Of a stretch of 54,332 bases of DNA, positions 1-7,662 are shown in pieces. Position 1 is the stretch's first letter. Each line of letters opens with the position of its first letter. The translations under genes were made by a program, and so were the position numbers. The notes beneath the pieces were generated by a model, which saw only the letters and a program-made list of their open reading frames with translations, did not search any database and had not been told where the DNA came from. Origin of the DNA: Peptacetobacter sp900539645 (GTDB lineage Bacteria > Bacillota > Clostridia > Peptostreptococcales > Peptostreptococcaceae); NCBI RefSeq assembly GCF_047807365.1, contig NZ_JBLOUI010000011.1, forward strand, positions 1-54,332. The letters run 5' to 3'.

Positions 1-105
1 CTCGCCTATGCTTCGCAGCATAAACCTTGCAAGTCACTATCAAGTTCATTGGTAGCTACGCCTTTTATGGACTTTCACCACAGATTAATAGCATGCCCGT
101 CATAC
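1..105 (-). mobile_element. 5' end of a probable group IIC intron (runs off the window)
   Basis: Read on the minus strand from position 105, the sequence starts GTATG, continues ACGGGCATG, and carries GGTGAAAGTCC about 25 bases later. This order resembles the start of domain I in group IIC introns (consensus 5' end GTGYG). A 6-bp hairpin with a GCGA (GNRA) loop lies at 7-22. The element begins directly after the T-tract of a terminator, which is the classical insertion site of class C introns. No intron-encoded protein is visible because the element leaves the window. The family assignment is from memory of IIC introns, not a search. Confidence 0.65.
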
Positions 106-106
106 C

Positions 107-138
107 AAAAAAAGAGATTAAACATTAATTATAATCTC
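107..138 (-). terminator. Intrinsic terminator of the 5'-nucleotidase gene
   Basis: A 7-bp stem (gagatta / taatctc, 114-138) is followed on the minus strand by seven T residues. It lies just past the stop codon of the phosphoesterase gene and doubles as the likely 5' exon of the adjacent group IIC intron. Confidence 0.75.
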
Positions 139-154
139 TTCCTTATACTATTAT

Positions 155-1639
155 TTATTCTTTAATTTTTATCCTTCCCTCTACAACCGAATCCAAGTGT
201 GTATGACTAGCCAAATACTCCTCTACAACCTGGAATCCAGATGTAGCTGTACACCTAAACTCACTCTCAAAATCCTTCTTTTTAATACCAAGATTTTTTT
301 CAAGATTTTCAAGATGATATCTCTGAATACCTATCGTATACTTCTTATCATCCTTTATCTTTTCCCCGTCTAGTTCAGCCTTTATTAATCTCTTTTCAGA
401 TTTCGACCATACAAACTCACTTCCATAAGAAACTTGATAAAATTCACTTACAATATCCACATCTAAAGCCAATTTAATCATATTAGATACAAACTTCTTA
501 ATAAGTTTTCCACTTGCCTTTGCAACAAAGATTTCGTCGTCATAAGGATAGAATTCAGTCAAATCTCCAAGTGTTACAACAGGTCCTAACCTTTGCTTTC
601 TCAAACTTCCACTTCCTAAAAACATAATATCCACCCCTGCAATCTCTTTGTGAATATCTGCCATTAAATTTCCTGCCTCTGTTTCTCTCCTTCTCTCAGG
701 ATGTGTCAACTGTCTATTCAATCTGGTTATTATTTTCCCGTATTTTTTATCAACCTCGTATTTATATGTCATTATTAAATCTTCCAATTCCTCATCTCTA
801 GGACAGTACTCGTCTTTTATAGGAATTGTATTCCATTTATATGAAGCTATTTTATTTTTTTTAGTATCTATTATTAAATCAAATCTACCAATCTGAGAAG
901 TTCCTATCCCAGCTTGTACAATTGGGATTCCATTTACTACCTCAGGTTCATCTAAAAATGTGTGTGTATGTCCCCCTATAATCATATTTATTCCCCATTC
1001 AGGCTTTAGTTTAGAGGCCAAAACTCTATCCTCTTCAAAACCAATATGAGTTAAAAGTACAGTTAAATCCACATCATCGGGCTTGTATGCATTACAAACC
1101 TTACCAACTTCATCTACAGCATCATTTATATCTATAAATGGTCCTATCATACTTTCTAACTTTGTCCTTGCAAGAACCATCTCTGTAATCAAACCGATAA
1201 ACATTATCTTCATTCCGTTTATCTTTATTATCTTATATGGTCTAAATAATCTATTCCCATTTGTTGCAATATACATATTTGCATTTATAATGGGGAATGT
1301 AGCACATTTTTCAATGAATAAAAGATGTGCAATTCCGTAATCGACCTCGTGGTTACCTATAGTAGCCACATCTGGTCCTAGTAAATTCATTATTTCTATT
1401 GTTGAAATTCCTTTATATTCGCTATCTATAACAGAGCCTCTAAACATATCACCTGATATTGCGTATATAACATTCTGCTCTTCATTTCTTACCTTGTTTA
1501 TATATCCAGAAAGCATCGAAACCCCACCGACAAGATCTTTATTTATCTTTTCAGCTAAAAAATCTCCATGCAAATCATTTGAATGTAGTAGTGTTAAATT
1601 CTTATATCTTTCCTTTGTTTTATCCTTCTTTTTTCCCAT
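155..1639 (-). CDS. 5'-nucleotidase/UshA-like metallophosphoesterase
   Basis: A 494-residue calcineurin-like phosphoesterase with a C-terminal 5'-nucleotidase domain. The N-terminal domain has the dinuclear-metal motifs in order: NDLHGD (D22, H24), GDMF (D64), GNHE (N96, H97), THIGFEED near 195 and GGHTHTF near 222. The C-terminal substrate-binding domain covers about 300-480. The family hydrolyses nucleotides or related phosphoesters. There is no signal peptide, so unlike classical UshA it is probably cytoplasmic. The start follows AGGAGAG. It stands alone between its own terminator and the CobW gene's terminator. The exact substrate cannot be read from sequence. Confidence 0.85.
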   Translation of the reverse strand: MGKKKDKTKERYKNLTLLHSNDLHGDFLAEKINKDLVGGVSMLSGYINKVRNEEQNVIYAISGDMFRGSVIDSEYKGISTIEIMNLLGPDVATIGNHEVDYGIAHLLFIEKCATFPIINANMYIATNGNRLFRPYKIIKINGMKIMFIGLITEMVLARTKLESMIGPFIDINDAVDEVGKVCNAYKPDDVDLTVLLTHIGFEEDRVLASKLKPEWGINMIIGGHTHTFLDEPEVVNGIPIVQAGIGTSQIGRFDLIIDTKKNKIASYKWNTIPIKDEYCPRDEELEDLIMTYKYEVDKKYGKIITRLNRQLTHPERRRETEAGNLMADIHKEIAGVDIMFLGSGSLRKQRLGPVVTLGDLTEFYPYDDEIFVAKASGKLIKKFVSNMIKLALDVDIVSEFYQVSYGSEFVWSKSEKRLIKAELDGEKIKDDKKYTIGIQRYHLENLEKNLGIKKKDFESEFRCTATSGFQVVEEYLASHTHLDSVVEGRIKIKE

Positions 1640-1723
1640 TTTTTATCTCTCCTATTTTTATCCGTCTTTTCATATTAACAAAACTACAATAAGAGAATAT
1701 TAAATCTATATTATAAATAAATT

Positions 1724-1763
1724 AAAAATGGCTACTGCATAAATACATGCAATAGCCATTTTT
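1724..1763 (-). terminator. Terminator after the CobW-family gene
   Basis: Long near-perfect hairpin (aaaaatggctactgcat / atgcaatagccattttt) just past the stop of the CobW gene, with A/T tracts on both sides so it may work in both directions. Confidence 0.75.
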
Positions 1764-1775
1764 GTATTCCTATTT

Positions 1776-2705
1776 TTAATTTTTTAATTTCATTTCTAAT
1801 CCAACTCTCTCTTCCCAGCTAGAGAATATCTTCTTGATTATAGCTGGTCCTTTTTTAGAAATAAACACAAGCTGAGAGTTTCCTTTATCACTGCAAGGTT
1901 TATAATCTATCTTCTTCCCTACAACATCTACCTGATTCCAACCTTCTCCTTTAAGATTGAAAAATCCCTTCATTCTATAAACATCATCTGTCATATCTTC
2001 AAGGAATGCTGTTAATTTTTCCTTTTCTATTTCTCCTTCAAAGTTTAAAAATAGCGTCTTTGGTTTAGTTTCTACAGAGTTTGTGGACTCTTCGGCTTCA
2101 GCCCATTTGTACTGAACTAAGTCTTCATCTAAGAAAGAATAGTCCATAACACCATTTACACTTTTTTCTACTCTACAAATAGGATTTATCTCTTTTATCT
2201 TATTAAGTACTTTTTCAAATCCTTCATCTCCTGTAACATCGCTCTTTGTTATTATAGCCATATTGCAGTGTTTTATCTGTCTTTCAACTGCCTCATCTTC
2301 TTCTAGCTGATTTTCAAAGTTTATTGCATCTGCTAGACAAATAGCTCCCTTAAACTCGTACTTATCTCCAGCTATAACTGTCACAGCCTTTAATATCTCA
2401 TCCAAATTAGATGGGTCCCCTATACCAGAGCTCTCAACAAAAAGATACTCAAAATCTTTTTCTGCCATATCTGCAAGCGCCTGAACAAAGTTTAATTTAA
2501 GACAAGAGCAGAATATAGAGCCTCTATTTAGTTCCACCATCTGTATATCGTCATTTCTTAAAATTTCACCGTCTATACTTATCTTTCCAATTTCATTCTG
2601 TATAACTCCAATTTTTTTATTATCTAATCTCTTCAACATCTCAAGAAGAAGAGTTGTTTTTCCTGAACCTAAAAATCCTGTAAGTAAATATAACTTAGTT
2701 TTCAT
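1776..2705 (-). CDS. CobW/COG0523-family P-loop GTPase
   Basis: A 309-residue G3E GTPase. Walker A is GFLGSGKTT (10-18); ESSGIGDPS lies at 91-99; a TKSD box replaces the usual NKxD. Family members insert metals or act as metallochaperones. The hallmark CxCC metal motif appears as FCSCL (C66, C68), keeping only two cysteines, a form I believe occurs in one subgroup. Residues from about 205 form the variable C-terminal domain. The start follows GAGGTGAG. It is monocistronic, with its own promoter and two TATCGATAT palindromes suggesting tight repression. The metal handled is unknown. Confidence 0.85.
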   Translation of the reverse strand: MKTKLYLLTGFLGSGKTTLLLEMLKRLDNKKIGVIQNEIGKISIDGEILRNDDIQMVELNRGSIFCSCLKLNFVQALADMAEKDFEYLFVESSGIGDPSNLDEILKAVTVIAGDKYEFKGAICLADAINFENQLEEDEAVERQIKHCNMAIITKSDVTGDEGFEKVLNKIKEINPICRVEKSVNGVMDYSFLDEDLVQYKWAEAEESTNSVETKPKTLFLNFEGEIEKEKLTAFLEDMTDDVYRMKGFFNLKGEGWNQVDVVGKKIDYKPCSDKGNSQLVFISKKGPAIIKKIFSSWEERVGLEMKLKN

Positions 2706-2729
2706 AATCTCACCTCATATATTGATAAT

Positions 2730-2771
2730 TATCGATATTTAGATTATACCTTTTATATCGATATTCGTCAA
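2730..2771 (-). promoter_or_regulatory. Promoter and twin palindromic operator of the CobW gene
   Basis: Reading on the minus strand, TTGACG (2766-2771) and TATAAT (2743-2748) are separated by exactly 17 bp. One palindrome ATATCGATAT (2755-2764) lies inside the spacer, and a second TATCGATAT (2730-2738) lies just downstream around the start point; their centres are about 25 bp apart. This layout is typical of a repressor operator. The repressor is not identifiable here. Confidence 0.7.
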
Positions 2772-2934
2772 TATGTAAAATATTCCTCTTACATATACAT
2801 TTAATACCTCTAAGCGTATTTCTATAGACGTTAAAAACTCTTTCGTTTATCATTAACTTAAAGATAAACAATCTTTATTGATTCAAAGATACATCTTTAA
2901 TCTGATAATAGCTATTAACATCGAGGTGAATAAA

Positions 2935-3384
2935 TTGAAAGTTACATTAAATCATATTGAAGAAGAAAAACAAGAAAATGCAGTTTTAAATTTACATAAA
3001 TCTAATCGACACTCAGATGAAATTATATCTTACTTGGAAAAGGAAAATTTTAGAACAGAAAATATAGCCTGCACTGTAGACGGTAAACTTCACTATGTTC
3101 CTTTCTTTGAGATAATCTTTATCGAAAGTTCGTCAAATATACAGATTTTGCACACTCAAAATAATTCGTACAAATGTAGTAAAAGACTTTACGAGCTAGA
3201 AAAAATACTTCCAACATATTTTTTAAGAATATCTAAGTCTAGTATTTTAAATTTGAGATGTGTTTCGGTGTATAAACCCGCTGCAAGTGGACTTATGAAA
3301 GCTGAGCTAATAAACGGACAGGAAGTGTATATATCTAGAAATTATGTAAAAAAACTAAAAGAAGTTTTGACTGGAGGGAAATAA
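2935..3384 (+). CDS. LytTR-domain DNA-binding regulator
   Basis: I choose the TTG at 2935, preceded by GAGGTG with 6-nt spacing, giving 149 residues; the reading frame stays open further upstream but has no ribosome site there. The C-terminal ~100 residues form a LytTR DNA-binding domain: a FFEIIFIESSS segment, then FLRISKSSILNL and a final YISRNYVKKLKEVL. There is no response-regulator receiver domain. It is followed one base later by a membrane protein of the DUF3021 type. Such pairs form LytTR regulatory systems in which the membrane partner restrains the regulator (known for HdrRM and BrsRM in streptococci). Targets here are unknown. Confidence 0.85.
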   Translation: MKVTLNHIEEEKQENAVLNLHKSNRHSDEIISYLEKENFRTENIACTVDGKLHYVPFFEIIFIESSSNIQILHTQNNSYKCSKRLYELEKILPTYFLRISKSSILNLRCVSVYKPAASGLMKAELINGQEVYISRNYVKKLKEVLTGGK

Positions 3385-3385
3385 T

Positions 3386-4051
3386 ATGACAAGTAGTATA
3401 AATTTAATAAAACAAAATTACAAAGAATACTTTAAAAATGCTGTGATACAAGGTTCTTTTTTAGGATTTGCTATATTCTCAGTTTATATGGTGTCCGTTT
3501 TTTTAACACACAATGAGAGCACACTTGCCTCACAAAACCTAGCACCTATAATGTTGGCATCTTCTATATTAATAGGATTTTTTACTATATTATTTAGAGA
3601 ATTAAATCAAGATTTAAGATCCACTTCCCATGTATTAAATGGTATAACTGGAGTTTACTGGATTATGATGATATGTGTAATAATATCTGCTGTATCAATT
3701 TTAATCCCATTTATATTTAAACTATTTATAAATTCTGCTGTTTTAACAATCTTAGTTATGTGGTTTTTAGAGTATTTATACCTAAAAAATATATCAAATA
3801 GCTTAAACTCATCAATTTCTGCTAAGAAAAACAAAACTTTGTATATTGAAATAGATAAAAGAATTGAAACAATGGAAGAATTTTTCGAGGAATTAAATAA
3901 ATACTGCTCTCAGTTTGAAAATGTTGAGTACATATCTATGGATTTACCAGCTTTAATAAGAATTGACGGTGTCTTATACGAAGCCGATATAGTAGAATAC
4001 TACAGTGTAGTTGGAACTCCTATAACAGCAATATCAATAAAAACAGTTTAG
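3386..4051 (+). CDS. DUF3021-like membrane partner of the LytTR regulator
   Basis: A 221-residue protein with four predicted membrane segments (about 23-42, 53-70, 87-110 and 113-132), as in DUF3021 proteins encoded beside LytTR regulators. It also has a soluble C-terminal extension of roughly 80 residues (from about 145) rich in acidic residues. The start overlaps the regulator's ribosome-site region, so the two are surely co-translated. By analogy with HdrM and BrsM it may hold the regulator inactive at the membrane. The C-terminal extension is not something I recognise and could be a sensing part (inference). Confidence 0.7.
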   Translation: MTSSINLIKQNYKEYFKNAVIQGSFLGFAIFSVYMVSVFLTHNESTLASQNLAPIMLASSILIGFFTILFRELNQDLRSTSHVLNGITGVYWIMMICVIISAVSILIPFIFKLFINSAVLTILVMWFLEYLYLKNISNSLNSSISAKKNKTLYIEIDKRIETMEEFFEELNKYCSQFENVEYISMDLPALIRIDGVLYEADIVEYYSVVGTPITAISIKTV

Positions 4052-4098
4052 TGATTGAAAACTACTTACTATAAAAATTCAAACTAAATAAAAAAGTA

Positions 4099-4145
4099 AA
4101 GGGATAAGATTAATAGCCATTTTCTCGCTAATACTCTTATCCCTT
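4099..4145. terminator. Bidirectional terminator between convergent genes
   Basis: Eleven-bp arms aagggataaga / tcttatccctt with a further short inner stem, lying between the converging DUF3021-like gene and fucO. Confidence 0.75.
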
Positions 4146-4188
4146 ATATTTTTATATGAAATTTAGCTCTATATTATAATCAAATTAA

Positions 4189-5337
4189 TTATATTAATGA
4201 TTTGTATAGTTCTTTTATTTCTTCTACTGATGTTGGTCTTGGATTTCCTGGGCAGCAAGCATCTGCAAATGCACTTTCACTTAAGAAATCTAAGTCTTCT
4301 TCTTTAACTATATCTTTTAGGTCTGCTGGTATACCAACTCTTTCACTTAAACCTTTAACTGCATCAACAGCTGCTTTACGGTATTCTTCAGGAGTCATGT
4401 TTTCTGTTCCTTCAACACCCATAGCTTTTGCTATATCTCTATATTTTTCTCCTGTGTATTCTGCATTGTATTCCATTACTGTTGGAAGTATTATCGCATT
4501 AGCTACACCATGAGGAGTATCGTATAAAGCTCCTAGAGGATGAGCCATTGAGTGAACTATTCCTAAACCAACGTTAGAGAATCCCATACCTGCTATATAC
4601 TGACCTAAAGCCATACCTTCACGACCAGCGTCTTCGTTGTTGCAAGCTGCTTCTAGTGAATTTGCTATTATTTCTATAGCTTTTATGTGGAACATATCAC
4701 TCATTTCCCAAGCACCTGGAGTTATATATCCTTCTATTGCATGAGTTAAAGCATCCATACCAGTTGCTGCTGTAAGTCCTTTTGGCATACTAGACATCAT
4801 ATCAGGATCTACAAATGCTACTACTGGTATATCTTTAGGGTCTACACAAACCATTTTACGGTCTTTGTTTTCATCAGTTATTACATAGTTTATTGTTACT
4901 TCTGCTGCTGTACCTGCAGTAGTTGGAACTGCGAATATTGGAACAGCTTTTTTAGTAGTTCCTGCAACACCTTCTAATGATACAACATCTTCAAAATCAG
5001 GGTTTGCTATTATTATACCTACAGCTTTAGCAGTATCTATACTACTTCCTCCACCTATAGCTATTATGTAGTCGGCTCCACTATTTTTGTAAGCTTCAAC
5101 ACCAGCTTTAACATTAGCTATTGTAGGGTTTGCTTTTATATCTGAATAAACTTCATATGCTAAGTTAGCTTCATCTAATAAATCTATAACCTTTGTAGAC
5201 ACATTGAATTTTAATAAATCAGGGTCAGTACATACAAAAGCTTTTTTAAATCCTCTTGCTTTTGTTTCTGTTACGATTTCTTTTATTGCTCCTTTTCCAT
5301 GATAAGAAGTTTCATTTAATACTATACGATTTGCCAT
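4189..5337 (-). CDS. fucO: Lactaldehyde reductase / iron-dependent 1,2-propanediol dehydrogenase
   Basis: A 382-residue group III alcohol dehydrogenase that aligns by eye along its whole length with E. coli FucO, from the MANR start to the ELYKSLI end. The nucleotide-binding GGGS is at 95-98, and metal ligands fall at D195, H199, H262 and H276, one residue off the E. coli numbering. It interconverts lactaldehyde and 1,2-propanediol with NAD(H), and related enzymes use other small aldehydes. No fucose or rhamnose genes are nearby, so here it may be a general redox-balancing alcohol dehydrogenase. The start follows AAGGAGATATG. A TetR gene lies directly upstream. Confidence 0.9.
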   Translation of the reverse strand: MANRIVLNETSYHGKGAIKEIVTETKARGFKKAFVCTDPDLLKFNVSTKVIDLLDEANLAYEVYSDIKANPTIANVKAGVEAYKNSGADYIIAIGGGSSIDTAKAVGIIIANPDFEDVVSLEGVAGTTKKAVPIFAVPTTAGTAAEVTINYVITDENKDRKMVCVDPKDIPVVAFVDPDMMSSMPKGLTAATGMDALTHAIEGYITPGAWEMSDMFHIKAIEIIANSLEAACNNEDAGREGMALGQYIAGMGFSNVGLGIVHSMAHPLGALYDTPHGVANAIILPTVMEYNAEYTGEKYRDIAKAMGVEGTENMTPEEYRKAAVDAVKGLSERVGIPADLKDIVKEEDLDFLSESAFADACCPGNPRPTSVEEIKELYKSLI

Positions 5338-5375
5338 TTTTCATATCTCCTTTTTATTGATAATTTACTTATACT

Positions 5376-5419
5376 TGTAAATCTTTATTTACATATTTAT
5401 CTTTGTCTATATTATAACA
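5376..5419 (-). promoter_or_regulatory. fucO promoter (extended -10) with downstream palindrome
   Basis: On the minus strand an extended -10, TGTTATAAT (5411-5419), lacks a good -35. The transcribed leader then holds a perfect 7-4-7 palindrome TGTAAAT-cttt-ATTTACA (5376-5393) ending about 38 bases before the start codon. It is placed where a bound repressor could block transcription. The neighbouring TetR protein is the obvious candidate binder (inference). Confidence 0.55.
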
Positions 5420-5463
5420 ATATAAAACATCTAAAAGGAAGTTACAAAAATAACAATCTGTCA

Positions 5464-6012
5464 CTAAATTAAATTTAATTCTTCAAATAACAGTGATAAT
5501 TTATATGGCATAGCAGCTATTAAATTAGCTACAACTGTGCTAACTTCAGATTTACAACCGCCTAACACCCATTCCGCTGTCATATACACAGAACCTTGGC
5601 AGTACATCTTCAATAAAAAATCCATTTCATCGCTTATTTTTTCGCCATTTTTAGATTCAATCATATTCTTATAAAAAGCATAAATTAACTCAAAATCGTG
5701 TTCACGCATATTATTTTGATTATCCATCTTAAAAGCCTTGTTAAATAATACACGTTCCTCTTTTATATAATCTAACTTTCTATTTAATGCATCGTTCAAA
5801 CTTACACCTTTTCCCATGTGCTTAAATGAATTTTCTAGTATTACATCTATTGACCAATTTATTAAATCTTCTTTATCCCTAAAGTGACGATAAAATGTCT
5901 GCCTAGATACCCCTGTTTCATTACATATATCACTGACACTTATGTCACTTATCTTTTTCTTTGTTAAACATCTCTTTAAACCGTCGGAAAGATCTTCTTT
6001 CACATATTTCAC
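5464..6012 (-). CDS. TetR-family transcriptional regulator
   Basis: A 182-residue regulator with an N-terminal helix-turn-helix (about 20-48; motif SVSDICNETGVSRQTFYRHF) and a helical C-terminal domain of the DhaS-like TetR type. Start is GTG after AGGGGTGG. It lies just upstream of fucO on the same strand with a 126-bp gap that holds the fucO promoter. This suggests it controls fucO, itself, or both, in response to a metabolite. No ligand can be assigned. Confidence 0.85.
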   Translation of the reverse strand: MKYVKEDLSDGLKRCLTKKKISDISVSDICNETGVSRQTFYRHFRDKEDLINWSIDVILENSFKHMGKGVSLNDALNRKLDYIKEERVLFNKAFKMDNQNNMREHDFELIYAFYKNMIESKNGEKISDEMDFLLKMYCQGSVYMTAEWVLGGCKSEVSTVVANLIAAMPYKLSLLFEELNLI

Positions 6013-6090
6013 TAGATTCCACCCCTGCCTTTTATCTTTAAATTTTATAATAGGATAACTATATTTCTATTATAAACAATTACGGCAAGA

Positions 6091-6675
6091 TTATAAATAC
6101 TGATAATAGAATCCATGTTGTGTGCAGTACCACATTAATTTTCCATGGCCTCTTCTCTGAATTCTAGTCTGAAGATTCCACTCCGGATACTGTTTGATTA
6201 GCTCTATCTTATCTCCTTTTGCAAATGCAATAAATGATATATAGTGTTCCTTTGTCATTGGATGTTCACTAGAGATATACCAATCATTTTCAATCTGCTC
6301 TACATTTAATTTTTCTGTTTCATCAGCTTTTTTAGCCTCTAAAGCTTCTAATTTTTTACCACAACAAGAAATCTCTGCATTTCCTGTGCACACAGTTACA
6401 TTCCCACAAACTGGGCAAACATAGTATTTTGAATTTTTCATATTACCTCCTATAAAGTCGTTTATTTCAATATTTCCTCTTAATATATTTTCAATATTAA
6501 CACCTAATATTTTTGAAAGCTCTGTTAAAAAAGATATGTCTGGACACCCAAGTCCTCTCTCCCATTTTGAAATCGTCTTATCACTTATCATAAGCTTTTC
6601 AGCAAGTTCTTTCTGAGTCATACCTTTTTCTTTTCTACAATCTTTTATAACTTTTCCAATTTTTTCTGCATCCAT
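6091..6675 (-). CDS. XRE-type HTH fused to a desulfoferrodoxin-like domain
   Basis: A 194-residue two-part protein. Residues 7-61 are an XRE/Cro helix-turn-helix (QKELAEKLMISDKTISKWER). Residues 84-194 resemble desulfoferrodoxin: a CxxC...CC desulforedoxin centre (C87, C90, C104, C105), then HPMTKEHYI (H138, H144) and CTQHG (C184, H187), which match superoxide-reductase iron ligands. The first His ligand of the E-K-H motif is replaced (E121-K122-L123), and that segment is shorter. This suggests an iron-based redox or superoxide sensor rather than an enzyme (inference). The start follows AGGAGG. Tail-to-head with the TetR gene. Confidence 0.8.
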   Translation of the reverse strand: MDAEKIGKVIKDCRKEKGMTQKELAEKLMISDKTISKWERGLGCPDISFLTELSKILGVNIENILRGNIEINDFIGGNMKNSKYYVCPVCGNVTVCTGNAEISCCGKKLEALEAKKADETEKLNVEQIENDWYISSEHPMTKEHYISFIAFAKGDKIELIKQYPEWNLQTRIQRRGHGKLMWYCTQHGFYYQYL

Positions 6676-6737
6676 ATTTCTATTCCTCCTACAAATATAT
6701 TAATAGGAAAATAAACATAATTCAATAAACGCTCCGT

Positions 6738-6754
6738 AGAGTTTGAAAAACTCT
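6738..6754. repeat. Small hairpin downstream of the ferredoxin gene
   Basis: Perfect 7-3-7 inverted repeat (agagttt-gaa-aaactct) between the ferredoxin stop and the HTH fusion gene start. There is no T-tract on the minus strand, so terminator function is doubtful. Confidence 0.35.
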
Positions 6755-6798
6755 TATTACTTTCTCTTCTAGCTATACAAATTTATTTATTTTTTTAA

Positions 6799-7524
6799 CT
6801 ACTCTACTATAAATCCATCTGTGCTTATAGTTACAACCTGCCATGGAATAAATTTTCCACTGTTTTTCATCGCTGTAACAGCAGCTCTTTCTATTCCTTT
6901 ACAACAAGGAACTTCCATCTTAACTATTTTTACACTTTTTATATCGTTGTTCTTTATTATCTCAGTAAGTTTTTCTGAATAATCCCCCTCATCTAACTTA
7001 GGACATCCTATTAATGTAACATGCCCTTTGATAAAATCTTCGTGGAATTTTGCATAGGCATAAGCTGTACAATCAGCTGCTATAAGCAATTTTGCTCCAT
7101 TGAAATACGGTGCATTTATTGGTGCTAATTTTATCTGTACTGGCCACTGAGATAAACAACTTACTGCTTCTTTTAGCATCTCTTTTTTTCTGCCAAGCTC
7201 TATCTTATGTGCGTTATTTTCTCTTTTTATTTCCCTACTCTGGCTTCCAGGACATCCACAAGGTAATTTTTCTTTCTGTTTTTTCATCTCTTCCATTCTC
7301 TTTTTAACTGCTACCTCGTCGTATGCAGCCGCTTCTCTTTCTTCAAAACTTATCGCTCCCGTTGGGCAAACTGGCAGACAATCACCTAAACCGTCACAAT
7401 AATCATCTCTTAAAAGTTTTGCCTTTCCGTCAATCATTCCAATTGCGCCCTCATGACATGCATCTGCACAAAGTCCACATCCATTACATTTTTCTTCGTT
7501 TATATTTATTATTCTTCTTATCAT
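6799..7524 (-). CDS. Two-[4Fe-4S] ferredoxin-domain protein, Hcp-associated
   Basis: A 241-residue iron-sulfur protein. The N-terminal 65 residues hold two ferredoxin motifs: CNGCGLCADAC, then a second of the form C-x5-C-x3-CP (CDGLGDCLPVCP). A charged linker with CGCPG follows, then a C-terminal domain of about 130 residues with further cysteines (LIAADCTAYA, IGCPKLD, VPCCKG). Its promoter shares an operator with hcp, so it is a likely electron donor to hydroxylamine/NO reduction by Hcp (inference from context). Divergent from the Crp/Fnr gene with 138 bp between. Confidence 0.75.
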   Translation of the reverse strand: MIRRIININEEKCNGCGLCADACHEGAIGMIDGKAKLLRDDYCDGLGDCLPVCPTGAISFEEREAAAYDEVAVKKRMEEMKKQKEKLPCGCPGSQSREIKRENNAHKIELGRKKEMLKEAVSCLSQWPVQIKLAPINAPYFNGAKLLIAADCTAYAYAKFHEDFIKGHVTLIGCPKLDEGDYSEKLTEIIKNNDIKSVKIVKMEVPCCKGIERAAVTAMKNSGKFIPWQVVTISTDGFIVE

Positions 7525-7581
7525 ACTTAATCCTCCAAATTTTTATACTATAATCTTTAATTTACTTGATTTTACATGTAT

Positions 7582-7625
7582 ATTATATTAAAATTTATTC
7601 AACAGTTATGTTGTTTTTACAACAT
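7582..7625 (-). promoter_or_regulatory. Crp/Fnr-type operator and ferredoxin promoter
   Basis: Perfect 18-bp palindrome ATGTTGTTTTTACAACAT at 7608-7625 in the divergent interval. On the minus strand a TATAAT (-10) at 7582-7587 puts the palindrome centre (7616.5) near -41.5, the class II activator position. On the plus strand TTGTTT (7611-7616) and TATTAT (7634-7639), 17 bp apart, form a promoter for the regulator gene that the site would cover, implying autorepression. The identical palindrome precedes hcp. Confidence 0.75.
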
Positions 7626-7662
7626 TTTATAAATATTATATACTCTGAAAGGAATTAACCTT

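Noticed and set aside
2721..2735. Fur/Zur-type 7-1-7 box at the CobW promoter
   Set aside because: TGATAAT-t-ATCGATA matches the left half only; the TATCGATAT palindrome describes the site better.
2827..2850. LytTR direct repeats upstream of the LytTR gene
   Set aside because: Two GTT-centred sites exist but are 15 bp apart, not the ~21-22 bp expected, and each has mismatches.
5376..5393. Rex operator at fucO
   Set aside because: The half-sites read as TTGTAAA...TTTACAT need a 6-bp spacer rather than the 4 bp of Rex sites.
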